A DNA stretch of 64,000 bases, taken from Bacteroidota bacterium (GTDB taxonomy: Bacteria > Bacteroidota > Bacteroidia > Cytophagales > Cyclobacteriaceae). The stretch is from contig JAEYWY010000035.1 in NCBI GenBank assembly GCA_023428695.1, positions 248,001 to 312,000 of the forward strand, written 5' to 3'. The notes below the pieces were generated by a model. The model ran no database searches. It saw only the letters and a program-made list of their open reading frames with translations, and was not told the origin of the DNA. The stretch's first letter is position 1. Every line of letters starts with the position of its first letter. Positions 26,008-33,574 of this stretch are shown here, piece by piece. A program made the position numbers and the translations under genes.

Positions 26008-26541
26008 ATGCAAAAAATTATCCAATGCGAATTGAAGGACATCTCAACAGAGAGTGATGTTGAGCAAAAGTTCGTTATTCCTCTGCTTGTAAATAAACTC
26101 CATTAGGACTTGAATATGGTTACAGCGATTTTAAAACGAAAAGCAATATCCGAAAGCTAAAGATAGATAAAGGCGGAAGCGTCAAGTACTACTTTCCAGA
26201 TTACGCCATAGTGTATGCAGGCTTGCCACTTGTAATCATTGGAAACCAAGTGAGGATTTGATGGAAGCATACAGGGAGGCAAGGCTTTACGCTACGGAGT
26301 TAAATGCACAATTTCCTTCGAGAACAAATCCTTGTCAAAAAATTATTGTAACCAATGCTGGGATTCGGAGACAGATTTAATTACGGTAAAATTTGAAGAC
26401 GTAAATGCGGTAGCATCGACCTATTATGATTTGATAAATTTTGTCGGAAGCAAAACCGTGTTTAGACACGCCAACGAGATTTTATCAAGTATACGGGGTA
26501 CAACACGGTACTCGCGACCGCTATCATTAATGGGAAGGTAA
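26008..26541 (+). pseudogene. Remnant of an HsdR N-terminal-domain-like nuclease protein
   Basis: Coding signal is spread over several frames. From the ATG at 26008 the text reads MQKIIQCELKDISTESDVEQ and meets a stop at about 26104. YYFPDYAIVYAGLPLVII follows (about 26192-26240), then after a frameshift SEDLMEAYREARLYATELNAQ and NPCQKIIVTNAGI (about 26252-26364), and lastly FEDVNAVASTYYDLINFVG in another frame. The DYAIVYAGLPLVIIE and EAYREARLYA-type order is that of the type I restriction enzyme R-subunit N-terminal domain, also found alone in defence islands. With several stops and frameshifts it is dead, and it marks an older cargo gene. Confidence 0.75.
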
Positions 26542-26614
26542 AACCTTCGCCCCGACGGTGACCCTTGACGGTACCGGTTGAGACTGAAGCAGGATGTTAA
26601 TAGCCTGTGACCAA

Positions 26615-26736
26615 AAATATTCCCGATCGGTAATTTGAGACCTGAAAATTATCGAAAGTTACCAAATATTCCCGATCAGGAATATTTAATTGCTTTCCTC
26701 CGCAAATTTGATTAATATTACCGATCGGGAATATTA
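26615..26736. promoter_or_regulatory. Three HipB-type operators upstream of hipBA
   Basis: Three related palindromes centred on GATC: 26615-26636 (right arm weaker), 26664-26687 (AAATATTCC/GGAATATTT, perfect 9-bp arms) and 26713-26736 (TAATATT and AATATTA outer arms), the last overlapping the first base of the hipB start codon. Their shared form is AATATTCCCGATCGGGAATATT. HipB-like antitoxins repress their operon by binding several such sites. Confidence 0.75.
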
Positions 26737-26963
26737 TGGCACAATACTCTACAACTGAGTCTATTGGAGACTTAGTGAAACATACGCGAAAACATCTGAA
26801 GATTACTCAGAAGGACCTGGCGCTCACTTCCGGTACCGGTCTCCGGTTTATAATAGAATTGGAGCAAGGAAAAGCAACATGTCAAATAGGTAAAGTCCTG
26901 ACTGTTCTAAACACGCTTGGTATTACAATACAATTAACAGCCCCATTTGAAAATAGCCGCTGA
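26736..26963 (+). CDS. hipB: HipB-like antitoxin, XRE family
   Basis: A 75-residue helix-turn-helix protein: SIGDLVKHTRKHLKITQKDLA, then TGLRFIIELEQGKATCQIGKVL and a short beta strand (TIQLTAP) as used by HipB for dimer formation. Two bases separate it from hipA. The operators overlap its start codon, so autorepression is expected. Confidence 0.9.
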   Translation: MAQYSTTESIGDLVKHTRKHLKITQKDLALTSGTGLRFIIELEQGKATCQIGKVLTVLNTLGITIQLTAPFENSR

Positions 26964-26965
26964 TC

Positions 26966-28255
26966 ATGACAGGAACATTAGATGTTTATTTACATACTAC
27001 TTTGATCGGCCATCTGATTCAGGATGACCATGGCCAGACATTATTTGAATACAACAGTGATTGGCTTAAAAATCCAGATGCAATTCCATTGTCAATAAGC
27101 TTACCCCTGCAAGAGGGAACGTTTGGAGAAAAATACTGCAAACCATTTTTCGCCGGGGTGTTACCAGAAACTGCAAAGCGAAAGCTTATTGCACGTAACC
27201 TGGGAATTAGTGCCAACAACGACTTCTCCATGTTAGAGCAAATTGGGGGCGAGTGTGCTGGTGCGATAACTTTCTTAAGTAAGGGAACAAAGCTTTCAAA
27301 AAATACTGACAACTATAGACCGCTTTCATCAGCGGAGCTGGAAAAAATCTTAATTGAACTCCCGAAGCGACCTCTTATGGCTGGAGAAAGCCGGGTCAGA
27401 CTTTCGCTGGCGGGCGCTCAAGACAAAATCGCAGTATATAAAAAGGCTGACCAACTCTTTTTACCTCTGGATAACGCACCGAGTTCACATATCATTAAAC
27501 CGGATATCGAAGACTATAAAGGGATTGTTTTCAACGAAGCATTCTGCATGGAGTTAGCCGCACTAATGGGGATACCAGTCGCGCCAGTAGCAACAGAAAA
27601 AGCAGGCAATATTGATTATCTATTGATCGAACGATTCGATCGGGTAGTAAAAGCGGCCGATGATAAGTCAGTATTAGATCGGATTCATCAAGAGGATTTT
27701 TGCCAGGCACTGGGAGTTGTCCCAGAAAGGAAATATCAAACCGAAGGCGGGCCATCTCTAAAAGATTGTTTCAATTTGTTAAGGAAGGTATCAAGCGTTC
27801 CAGTAGTTGATTTAGGCCACTTACTGGATGCCGTGATTTTCAACTTTTTGATTGGCAACCATGATGCCCACGGCAAAAATTTCTCGCTCCTATATCGAAC
27901 ACCAGATAATAGCGGGTCATTAGGAAAGATACGTCTCGCACCGTTATACGACTTAATTTGTACGCCAGTCTACTCCAACCTCAGCAACAAAATGGCAATG
28001 AAGATTGGAAAGGCATATGAACTAAGTGACGTTGATCCGCGACAATTTGAAAAGCTTGCTGATGATATTGGCTTCACTAAGCCCCTAGTGAAACGAAAGG
28101 TCATAGACCATGCGAATAAATTGCTACAACTAATTGATAAGGTCGAAATGACGCATCCGGTCACAAACGAGGTTCAAAAATTTATAAGTAATCACTGCTC
28201 CTCCGTCTTGGAACGATTTACAAACGATGAATCAAAGAAACAGGCGGTGGTATAG
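26966..28255 (+). CDS. hipA: HipA-family serine/threonine kinase toxin
   Basis: A 429-residue kinase of the HipA family. The N-terminal couple domain begins with LDVYLHTTLIGHLI and GVLPE; the glycine-rich loop is SLAGAQDK (147-154) with S147 aligned to the autophosphorylated serine of E. coli HipA; the ATP lysine is K178 in HIIKPD; the catalytic aspartate is D300 with N305 in GNHDAHGKNFSLL, and D329 (PLYDL) is the metal-binding residue. HipA kinases phosphorylate aminoacyl-tRNA synthetases and induce dormancy. All catalytic residues are intact and the antitoxin and operators are present. Confidence 0.93.
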   Translation: MTGTLDVYLHTTLIGHLIQDDHGQTLFEYNSDWLKNPDAIPLSISLPLQEGTFGEKYCKPFFAGVLPETAKRKLIARNLGISANNDFSMLEQIGGECAGAITFLSKGTKLSKNTDNYRPLSSAELEKILIELPKRPLMAGESRVRLSLAGAQDKIAVYKKADQLFLPLDNAPSSHIIKPDIEDYKGIVFNEAFCMELAALMGIPVAPVATEKAGNIDYLLIERFDRVVKAADDKSVLDRIHQEDFCQALGVVPERKYQTEGGPSLKDCFNLLRKVSSVPVVDLGHLLDAVIFNFLIGNHDAHGKNFSLLYRTPDNSGSLGKIRLAPLYDLICTPVYSNLSNKMAMKIGKAYELSDVDPRQFEKLADDIGFTKPLVKRKVIDHANKLLQLIDKVEMTHPVTNEVQKFISNHCSSVLERFTNDESKKQAVV

Positions 28256-28442
28256 TACGCAAACCGATTTCTATCGAATCAATCCCTGCTTGTCATTTCC
28301 CCGGCAACAACTAACTTCAATCAAAAATCACAAGGTGCGTGATTACTTCATGACTTACTGCTGAACGATTAGTTGAATTTGATTTTCTTCGCTTCTGTTC
28401 TCAATTGCAGATCAACTTGTTGCAAAAGATTTACAATCCCTA

Positions 28443-28551
28443 CCGGGGCTACAAAGACAGCGTGAGTGTGAAGTGTGAGAGTGGAGTGTGAGAGTGTGAG
28501 AGTGAAGTGTGAGAGTGAAGACTACACGTTCACGCTGTCTTTTCCTCGCTC
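28443..28551 (+). repeat. Right direct repeat (attR-like) with expanded hairpin loop
   Basis: Second copy of CCGGGGCTACAAAGACAG and of the whole hairpin (arms 28453-28470 and 28525-28542). The loop has grown by 35 nt of GTGAGAGTGAAGT-like units compared with the copy at 22904. The sequence just before it (CCCTA against CCTG) keeps only a few bases of the tRNA T arm, so no second tRNA is formed. Confidence 0.7.
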
Positions 28552-28913
28552 CCATCGTCCCCCTGCCACTACTATGTTCAAAGGAAAAACGCGCGTAAAC
28601 ATGCGCCGACATTACTGGTCTGCGGTTTCTGTTACCGCCCGCAATATTTCTAACGCATCGACCTGAAGCATTCTTTCTCATACCTAAGAAAAAAACACAC
28701 CCCATTTATTTTATTTAATGCTTTTTGTCAAAATAAGATAAATTCATATTACTTATTTCGACCAAAAACACCCAGCAGGCTGCCTTGTCGTGATCCGCAA
28801 CACCGTTCAATCCACTCTGTTTTACTCTCACATAATCTCAACGGCGCGTGTCAGTACAGGATATTAACCCCTTGCCACGCATCTAACTTGCCGCAAACTC
28901 TTGAATACCGACT
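28552..28913. other. Gene-free stretch with an imperfect inverted repeat
   Basis: No supported gene in 362 nt. The first part weakly resembles the sequence after the left repeat (TTCAAAGG and CAAAAAC-like words). At 28724-28765 TTTGTCAAAATAAG faces CTTATTTCGACCAA across a 14-nt A+T-rich spacer (12 of 14 positions pair), which could be a terminator, operator or end of a lost element. Confidence 0.5.
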
Positions 28914-30536
28914 ATGGAAAACACCTCCCCCAACCGTCAAACCCGCCGCGCGGCCATTGGCTTCACCGGAGCTTTGCTTGGACTTGGTGTTGTATCAACT
29001 GCAGCGAAAACACGCGATGGCGGTGATGCTTCATCATTCAATGTAAAAAACTATGGCGCAACCGGCGTTCGGAAGGACAACGCAACAAAAGCGTTTCGCG
29101 ACGCCATCGAGGCATGTACAACTGCAGGTGGAGGGACCGTGGTCGTTCCCGCGGGTGAATACACCGTTGGTACTGTCCAGCTTCGCGATCACGTCACGCT
29201 GCACCTGGAAGCCGGCTCGACGTTGTTTACAAGCCAGAACAGGGAAGACTTTGTTAAAGATGCGCGGGCATTGATCTTCGCACAGGGTGCAACGAACATC
29301 GCCGTCACGGGGAAAGGTACCATCGATGGTCTCGCGCGATATGACTACGACGACGTTCGCGACGCCGACGTGGAGATTGCCAAAGAACAGGAGATCGCGC
29401 GCAAGGCCGGTATCGAAATGAAGCGTTACTACCGCAGCCGCGATGCGATGAACGTTTTTCTATTTGTACTCAACGATTGTACCCACGTTAAGCTGGAAGA
29501 TATTTCCATTATCAACTCGCCGCTTTGGACCGTCCGCCTTAACGACTGCAATCGCGTTACTGTTCGCGGTTTGTATATCTATTCCGATCTTGAAAAAGGT
29601 GTCAACGCCGACGGTATTGATGTGTGCTCGTGCAGCAACGTTGTCATCTCCGATTGTATAATCACTACTGCTGACGATGCGATTGTACTCAAAGCGATTG
29701 CGCGAAATGGCAAGAAGGCGAACCCGGTTGAAAACGTAACCGTGACCAATTGTGTACTCAGTTCATCGTCAACGGCGCTGATGATCGGCACCGAAACAGA
29801 GGCAGATATCCGCCACGTTATCTTCAGTAATTGTGTGATTCGAAATACGAATAAGGGCTTCGGTATCAACGTCCAGGATGGAGCCGTAGTGAGCGATGTT
29901 ATCATCAACAACCTTACGATCGATACAAGTCGCCGCCACTGGAACTGGTGGGGGGACTCCGAAATGTGCAAGTTTATTCTGAAGAAAAGGACAGCAACAT
30001 CTCCCGTCGGACAAATCCGCGACATTACCATCGACAACATCAGCGCGAAAGTAATGGGCACATCAACCGTCACCGGTCATGCGGACCAGCACCTCGAAAA
30101 TATACGTATGTCCAACATACGGCTTTTCATGGAGCGGGAAAACGCGAAGGACAAGCGCGCTTCCGATGCGATCCGCATTGAAAATGTGAAAGGCCTTAAA
30201 CTCCGAGACGTTTCCGTTGAGTGGAACGAAAAACAAACCGAATCCGCCTGGCAGTCTGCACTGACAATGCAAAATGTCTCCGACTTCACGATTGATTCAT
30301 TTTCCGGAAGGCAGGGCTTGCTTAAGAAAGATATTCCCGCCGTTGTCCTCAACGCGTGTTCGGATGGTGTGATCAAAGATTCTTCCGCCGCTGAAGGAAC
30401 GACAACCTTTATACATGTTGCCGGGTCCGGCACCAAAGACCTTGTTCTGAGAAACAACAGGTTAGGTGAGTCAAAAACGCCAATAACTTTCGAGAATGAC
30501 AAGGTGAAGAAGGCGGTTAAGATCGGCCAGGCGTGA
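28914..30536 (+). CDS. GH28-like right-handed beta-helix glycosidase
   Basis: A 540-residue protein with a twin-arginine-like N-terminus (QTRRAAIGFTGALLGLG). The pectate-lyase-3 start FNVKNYGATGVRKDNATKAFRDAI is clear, followed by beta-helix coils. Of the GH28 catalytic set, NADGID (231-236) and the ADDA pair (D254, D255) are present, but the usual GHG histidine motif is replaced by STALMIGTET. It is therefore probably active on a substrate other than plain polygalacturonate, or altered in mechanism. With the GH105 gene at the right end it points to pectin or rhamnogalacturonan use. First gene outside the island. Confidence 0.85.
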   Translation: MENTSPNRQTRRAAIGFTGALLGLGVVSTAAKTRDGGDASSFNVKNYGATGVRKDNATKAFRDAIEACTTAGGGTVVVPAGEYTVGTVQLRDHVTLHLEAGSTLFTSQNREDFVKDARALIFAQGATNIAVTGKGTIDGLARYDYDDVRDADVEIAKEQEIARKAGIEMKRYYRSRDAMNVFLFVLNDCTHVKLEDISIINSPLWTVRLNDCNRVTVRGLYIYSDLEKGVNADGIDVCSCSNVVISDCIITTADDAIVLKAIARNGKKANPVENVTVTNCVLSSSSTALMIGTETEADIRHVIFSNCVIRNTNKGFGINVQDGAVVSDVIINNLTIDTSRRHWNWWGDSEMCKFILKKRTATSPVGQIRDITIDNISAKVMGTSTVTGHADQHLENIRMSNIRLFMERENAKDKRASDAIRIENVKGLKLRDVSVEWNEKQTESAWQSALTMQNVSDFTIDSFSGRQGLLKKDIPAVVLNACSDGVIKDSSAAEGTTTFIHVAGSGTKDLVLRNNRLGESKTPITFENDKVKKAVKIGQA

Positions 30537-30775
30537 AGTGCTTTTGAAAATAATGGGACGGTGCGAGTCAGAGACTGAGCGTGAGGATATTTCGTTCCGC
30601 TTCCTTACCACAGACTCAATCGCTACCCTTCCCCACTAAGCCGACCTCCCTCCTCCCTAAGTTCGCCTACCTCCATCCCACCGATTCCCGTAGTATTAAA
30701 TGCACGTCCATGGAAGCCGCCTGACTTTCCATGCGATGTTGCACTCAACGTTTTTCGGGACCAAACTATCAAACC

Positions 30776-31726
30776 ATGAAACACCTCATCACCATTACGC
30801 TGATTGCGTTTGCATCAATTGCCACGGTAAACGCCCAGTACAACAGGGCAAACCTCACTCTGTCTGAATCATCCGGCACCGCTGCAAACCAATACCGTTA
30901 TGAAAAGCTGCAGCTATATCCCATTCGGGCGAACCATATTTTTCTCAACGAACACAAGAACATTTCGAATTACGTGACGCTGAAAGAAGCCCTTGCATCA
31001 AAAAAGATTGCCATTACGGAAAAATCAAATCAGGGAACTGTAAACACACTGTTGATTGAAAACCTTTCGAAGGATACGGTCATCGTTCTTTCAGGGGAAG
31101 TCATTCAGGGTGGAAAGCAGGATCGCGTGATTGCCGAGGACATTATACTCTATCCAAAGAGCGGTAAGAAAGACATCCCGGTATTTTGCGTTGAACACGG
31201 GCGGTGGACTGCACGAAATGGTGATCGGTCTTTCAATCAATATTTTGATATTTCTTCAAACGAAGTCCGGAAAGCAGCCACCGTAAAAAAAGACCAGAGT
31301 GAAGTCTGGCAAAAAGTCGCCGAGACCAATCAAAAACATAACACGGAGACGCGTACCGGAACGCTTGCTGCAATTAAATCATCTTCCGAGTTAAATGATG
31401 ATGTGAAGAAATACGCGGAACATTTCCGAAAACTGTTGCTGGATGACCCGAATGTAATTGGCGTGGTCGCAGTTTCCGGCAACACGATTCTCGGCTGTGA
31501 TATGTTCGCCAACCACGACATCTTTGGAAAATACCTTCCGAACCTCCTGAATTCATACGCCACCGAAGCCATTACCTCGGGAAGCGCTCCGTCTGTATCG
31601 TACCAGCAAGTCCGTGATTACCTCGATTCCATTATCGATGACGAAAGCAAACAGGAAGAGGAAGTAAAAAAGAAAGGCGCCGTGCTTAAAGATGGGAACA
31701 AGAAGGTGCACATTTCGACGTTTTAG
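30776..31726 (+). CDS. Secreted ARPP-1 (DUF6569) domain protein
   Basis: A 316-residue exported protein (ATG at 30776; signal MKHLITITLIAFASIATVNAQ). The mature part has the ARPP-1 pattern: LQLYPIRAN, NYVTLKEAL, VNTLLIENLSKDTVIVLSGEVIQGGKQDR and later PVFCVEHGRW. The C-terminus ends in a coiled, charged tail. The domain is found with ADP-ribosylglycohydrolase and phosphatase genes in other bacteria, but its biochemical role is not established. An upstream in-frame ATG at 30731 would add 15 residues that spoil the signal peptide. Confidence 0.82.
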   Translation: MKHLITITLIAFASIATVNAQYNRANLTLSESSGTAANQYRYEKLQLYPIRANHIFLNEHKNISNYVTLKEALASKKIAITEKSNQGTVNTLLIENLSKDTVIVLSGEVIQGGKQDRVIAEDIILYPKSGKKDIPVFCVEHGRWTARNGDRSFNQYFDISSNEVRKAATVKKDQSEVWQKVAETNQKHNTETRTGTLAAIKSSSELNDDVKKYAEHFRKLLLDDPNVIGVVAVSGNTILGCDMFANHDIFGKYLPNLLNSYATEAITSGSAPSVSYQQVRDYLDSIIDDESKQEEEVKKKGAVLKDGNKKVHISTF

Positions 31727-31820
31727 CATAGGTACCATGCGGTGAACTCTTCTTCGGATCGCCGGATTAAGGCTTTGACTTTGACTATTATCTTTGAGCA
31801 AGCCAAAATGAATCCAGCTT

Positions 31821-32093
31821 ATGCCGATAAATACCGGCGATCTCACCAAAAAGACCTATGATGCGATAATTGTCGCAGCGGAACGGTTTAATCACGATCT
31901 TACTCTGGCATTTGGGATGCTCACTTACAAGTGCGATGACGAGGCAATGTTTATCAGGGAATCGGAAAAACTTGCGCGCCAGATGCTGAAGTATGACGAA
32001 TATGATATTGATGATCTCTTCTTTGGAAACCCACCACCTCATGCGGACTTTACGAAGGCGGTTAAAAAATCCTGGCAAGCATTGCGAAGTTGA
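31821..32093 (+). CDS. Small conserved-looking protein of unknown function
   Basis: A 90-residue soluble, mostly helical protein (TYDAIIVAAERFNHDLTLAFGML, MFIRESEKLARQML, DIDDLFFGNPP). It has balanced composition and a plausible start, and no signal or known motif. I have no function to suggest. Confidence 0.6.
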   Translation: MPINTGDLTKKTYDAIIVAAERFNHDLTLAFGMLTYKCDDEAMFIRESEKLARQMLKYDEYDIDDLFFGNPPPHADFTKAVKKSWQALRS

Positions 32094-32329
32094 AGAAATA
32101 GCCTTACCTCTGGCCCTGGATTTGGCTCGCTTTCCGGTATTCTTACCCGGAATAAACTTCGCACAATCTGTTCACATCAGATCCGGAGGAACCGACCTCC
32201 CCAAATTGTCCCTCAGAATCAAAAAGAAAAATTTTTTCGCGTAGTAAAATTTGGTGCCAGGTCATAAGTCAAAAAAATTCCGGACTTTTAGTTGTTTAAC
32301 CTAATTCCACTCGTTCCGGATTCGCACAC

Positions 32330-33556
32330 ATGATCCTAATTGTCGACGACAACCAGGAGAACATTTTTAGTCTCAAATCGCTCCTTGAACTCAATAAGTT
32401 CAGGGTTGACACGGCTGCCTCCGGGGCCGAGGCGCTGCGCAAGATTCTGCGGCAGTCGTATTCACTGATTATCCTCGATGTCCAGATGCCGGACATGGAC
32501 GGTTTTGAGGTTGCTGAGGCTGTTAGTGGATACAGCAAGTCAAAGGATATTCCTATCCTGTTTCTGTCCGCCGTCAACACACACAAACGCTTTGTTGCAA
32601 AGGGTTACTCATCAGGTGGTATTGACTACGTCACCAAACCATTCGATCCGGACATACTTCTGCTTAAAGTGAAAACGTTCTACCGGCTTTCGGAACAAAG
32701 ACGCCAGCTGAACGCGATGGAGAAGAGTCTGCGCGAAGAGATCGAATTACGGAAACAAGCTGAATCGGTTTTGGAAGTCAAAGTACAGGAGCGGACACGC
32801 GAACTACTGAAGTCGAATCAGCGACTCGAAGAAAGCAATAAGGATCTGCAGCAATTCGCTTACATCGCATCCCACGACCTGCAGGAACCATTACGGAAGA
32901 TTCAAACTTTCAGCAACCTTATTCTCGACAAGCATGTCGATGAAAAGGAAAAGATCGTTTCTTATATTAATAAGATTTCAACTTCTGCGTCACGGCTGCG
33001 CACACTGGTTAACGATTTGCTTGACTATTCGAGAATTTACTCGGAGGAAAGGTTTGAAAAAGTGGATTTGAACAAGATCATTGTCGATGTACTCTCCGAC
33101 CTCGAGTTACAGGTGAAAGCGCGTGAATGTGTGGTTGAAATCACACCTCTGCCCGTAGTCGATGGTGTTTCCTCACAACTCAGGCAGGTGTTCCAGAATT
33201 TGATCAGCAACTCGATCAAGTTCGCACGCAAGGATGCAACGTGTCAGATCCGGATTACCGGTGAATTAGTGGCCTCCAAACAGATCAACGCCCAGGCGTC
33301 TGCAGAGGGAAAATACTGTCGTATTTCAATTCAAGACAACGGTATCGGGTTCAAACCTGAATTCAGCCAACGCATTTTTGAAATCTTTCAGCGATTGAAC
33401 GGCCGAAACGAATTTGAGGGGACCGGTATCGGGTTGGCGATCGTCAAAAAGGTAGTCGATCGGCACGACGGTTTGATCTATGCTAGTTCGCAGGAAAATG
33501 AAGGTGCTACGTTCACGATAATATTGCCTCTGGATCACGCTAATCCGGAAAACTAA
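32330..33556 (+). CDS. Response regulator-histidine kinase fusion
   Basis: A 408-residue soluble protein: REC domain at 1-120 (acid pocket VDD at 5-7, phosphoacceptor D50, K103 in VTKPFD), a coiled-coil linker (about 122-178) and a HisKA/HATPase core. The H-box is ASHDLQEPLRK with H182; the N box is NLISNSIKFA and the G boxes are DNGIGF and GTGIGLAIVKK. It is a phytochrome-kinase-like class with DLQEPLR. No input domain other than REC, so it is probably driven by another kinase, most likely its neighbour. First gene of the signalling operon. Confidence 0.92.
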   Translation: MILIVDDNQENIFSLKSLLELNKFRVDTAASGAEALRKILRQSYSLIILDVQMPDMDGFEVAEAVSGYSKSKDIPILFLSAVNTHKRFVAKGYSSGGIDYVTKPFDPDILLLKVKTFYRLSEQRRQLNAMEKSLREEIELRKQAESVLEVKVQERTRELLKSNQRLEESNKDLQQFAYIASHDLQEPLRKIQTFSNLILDKHVDEKEKIVSYINKISTSASRLRTLVNDLLDYSRIYSEERFEKVDLNKIIVDVLSDLELQVKARECVVEITPLPVVDGVSSQLRQVFQNLISNSIKFARKDATCQIRITGELVASKQINAQASAEGKYCRISIQDNGIGFKPEFSQRIFEIFQRLNGRNEFEGTGIGLAIVKKVVDRHDGLIYASSQENEGATFTIILPLDHANPEN

Positions 33557-33574
33557 ACGACATCACTGTCACTC

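Larger units (their letters stand above)
22904..28551. mobile_element. Integrative island at tRNA-Arg(CCG), decaying
   Basis: About 5.6 kb bounded by direct repeats of the tRNA 3' end plus hairpin. In order it holds a broken four-helix-bundle gene, a 28-bp palindrome, a truncated tyrosine integrase, an AbiE-type pair, a decayed HsdR N-terminal-like gene and HipBA. The AbiE-to-HipA part is visibly A+T-richer than the chromosome outside. Loss of the integrase N-terminus suggests the element can no longer excise by itself. Confidence 0.65.

Noticed and set aside
28461..28524. Tandem short repeats resembling a CRISPR array
   Set aside because: Units are 6-13 nt with no unique spacers and lie in a hairpin loop; they are microsatellite-like.
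28412..28705. Reverse-strand reading frame across the right repeat
   Set aside because: It is made by the GTGAGAG-type repeat (translated as HSHTLTLHSHT) and has no start signal or family; it is a by-product of the repeat.
29579..30073. 164-codon reverse frame inside the GH28-like gene
   Set aside because: Antisense shadow of a well-supported gene; no signal, domain or ribosome-binding site.
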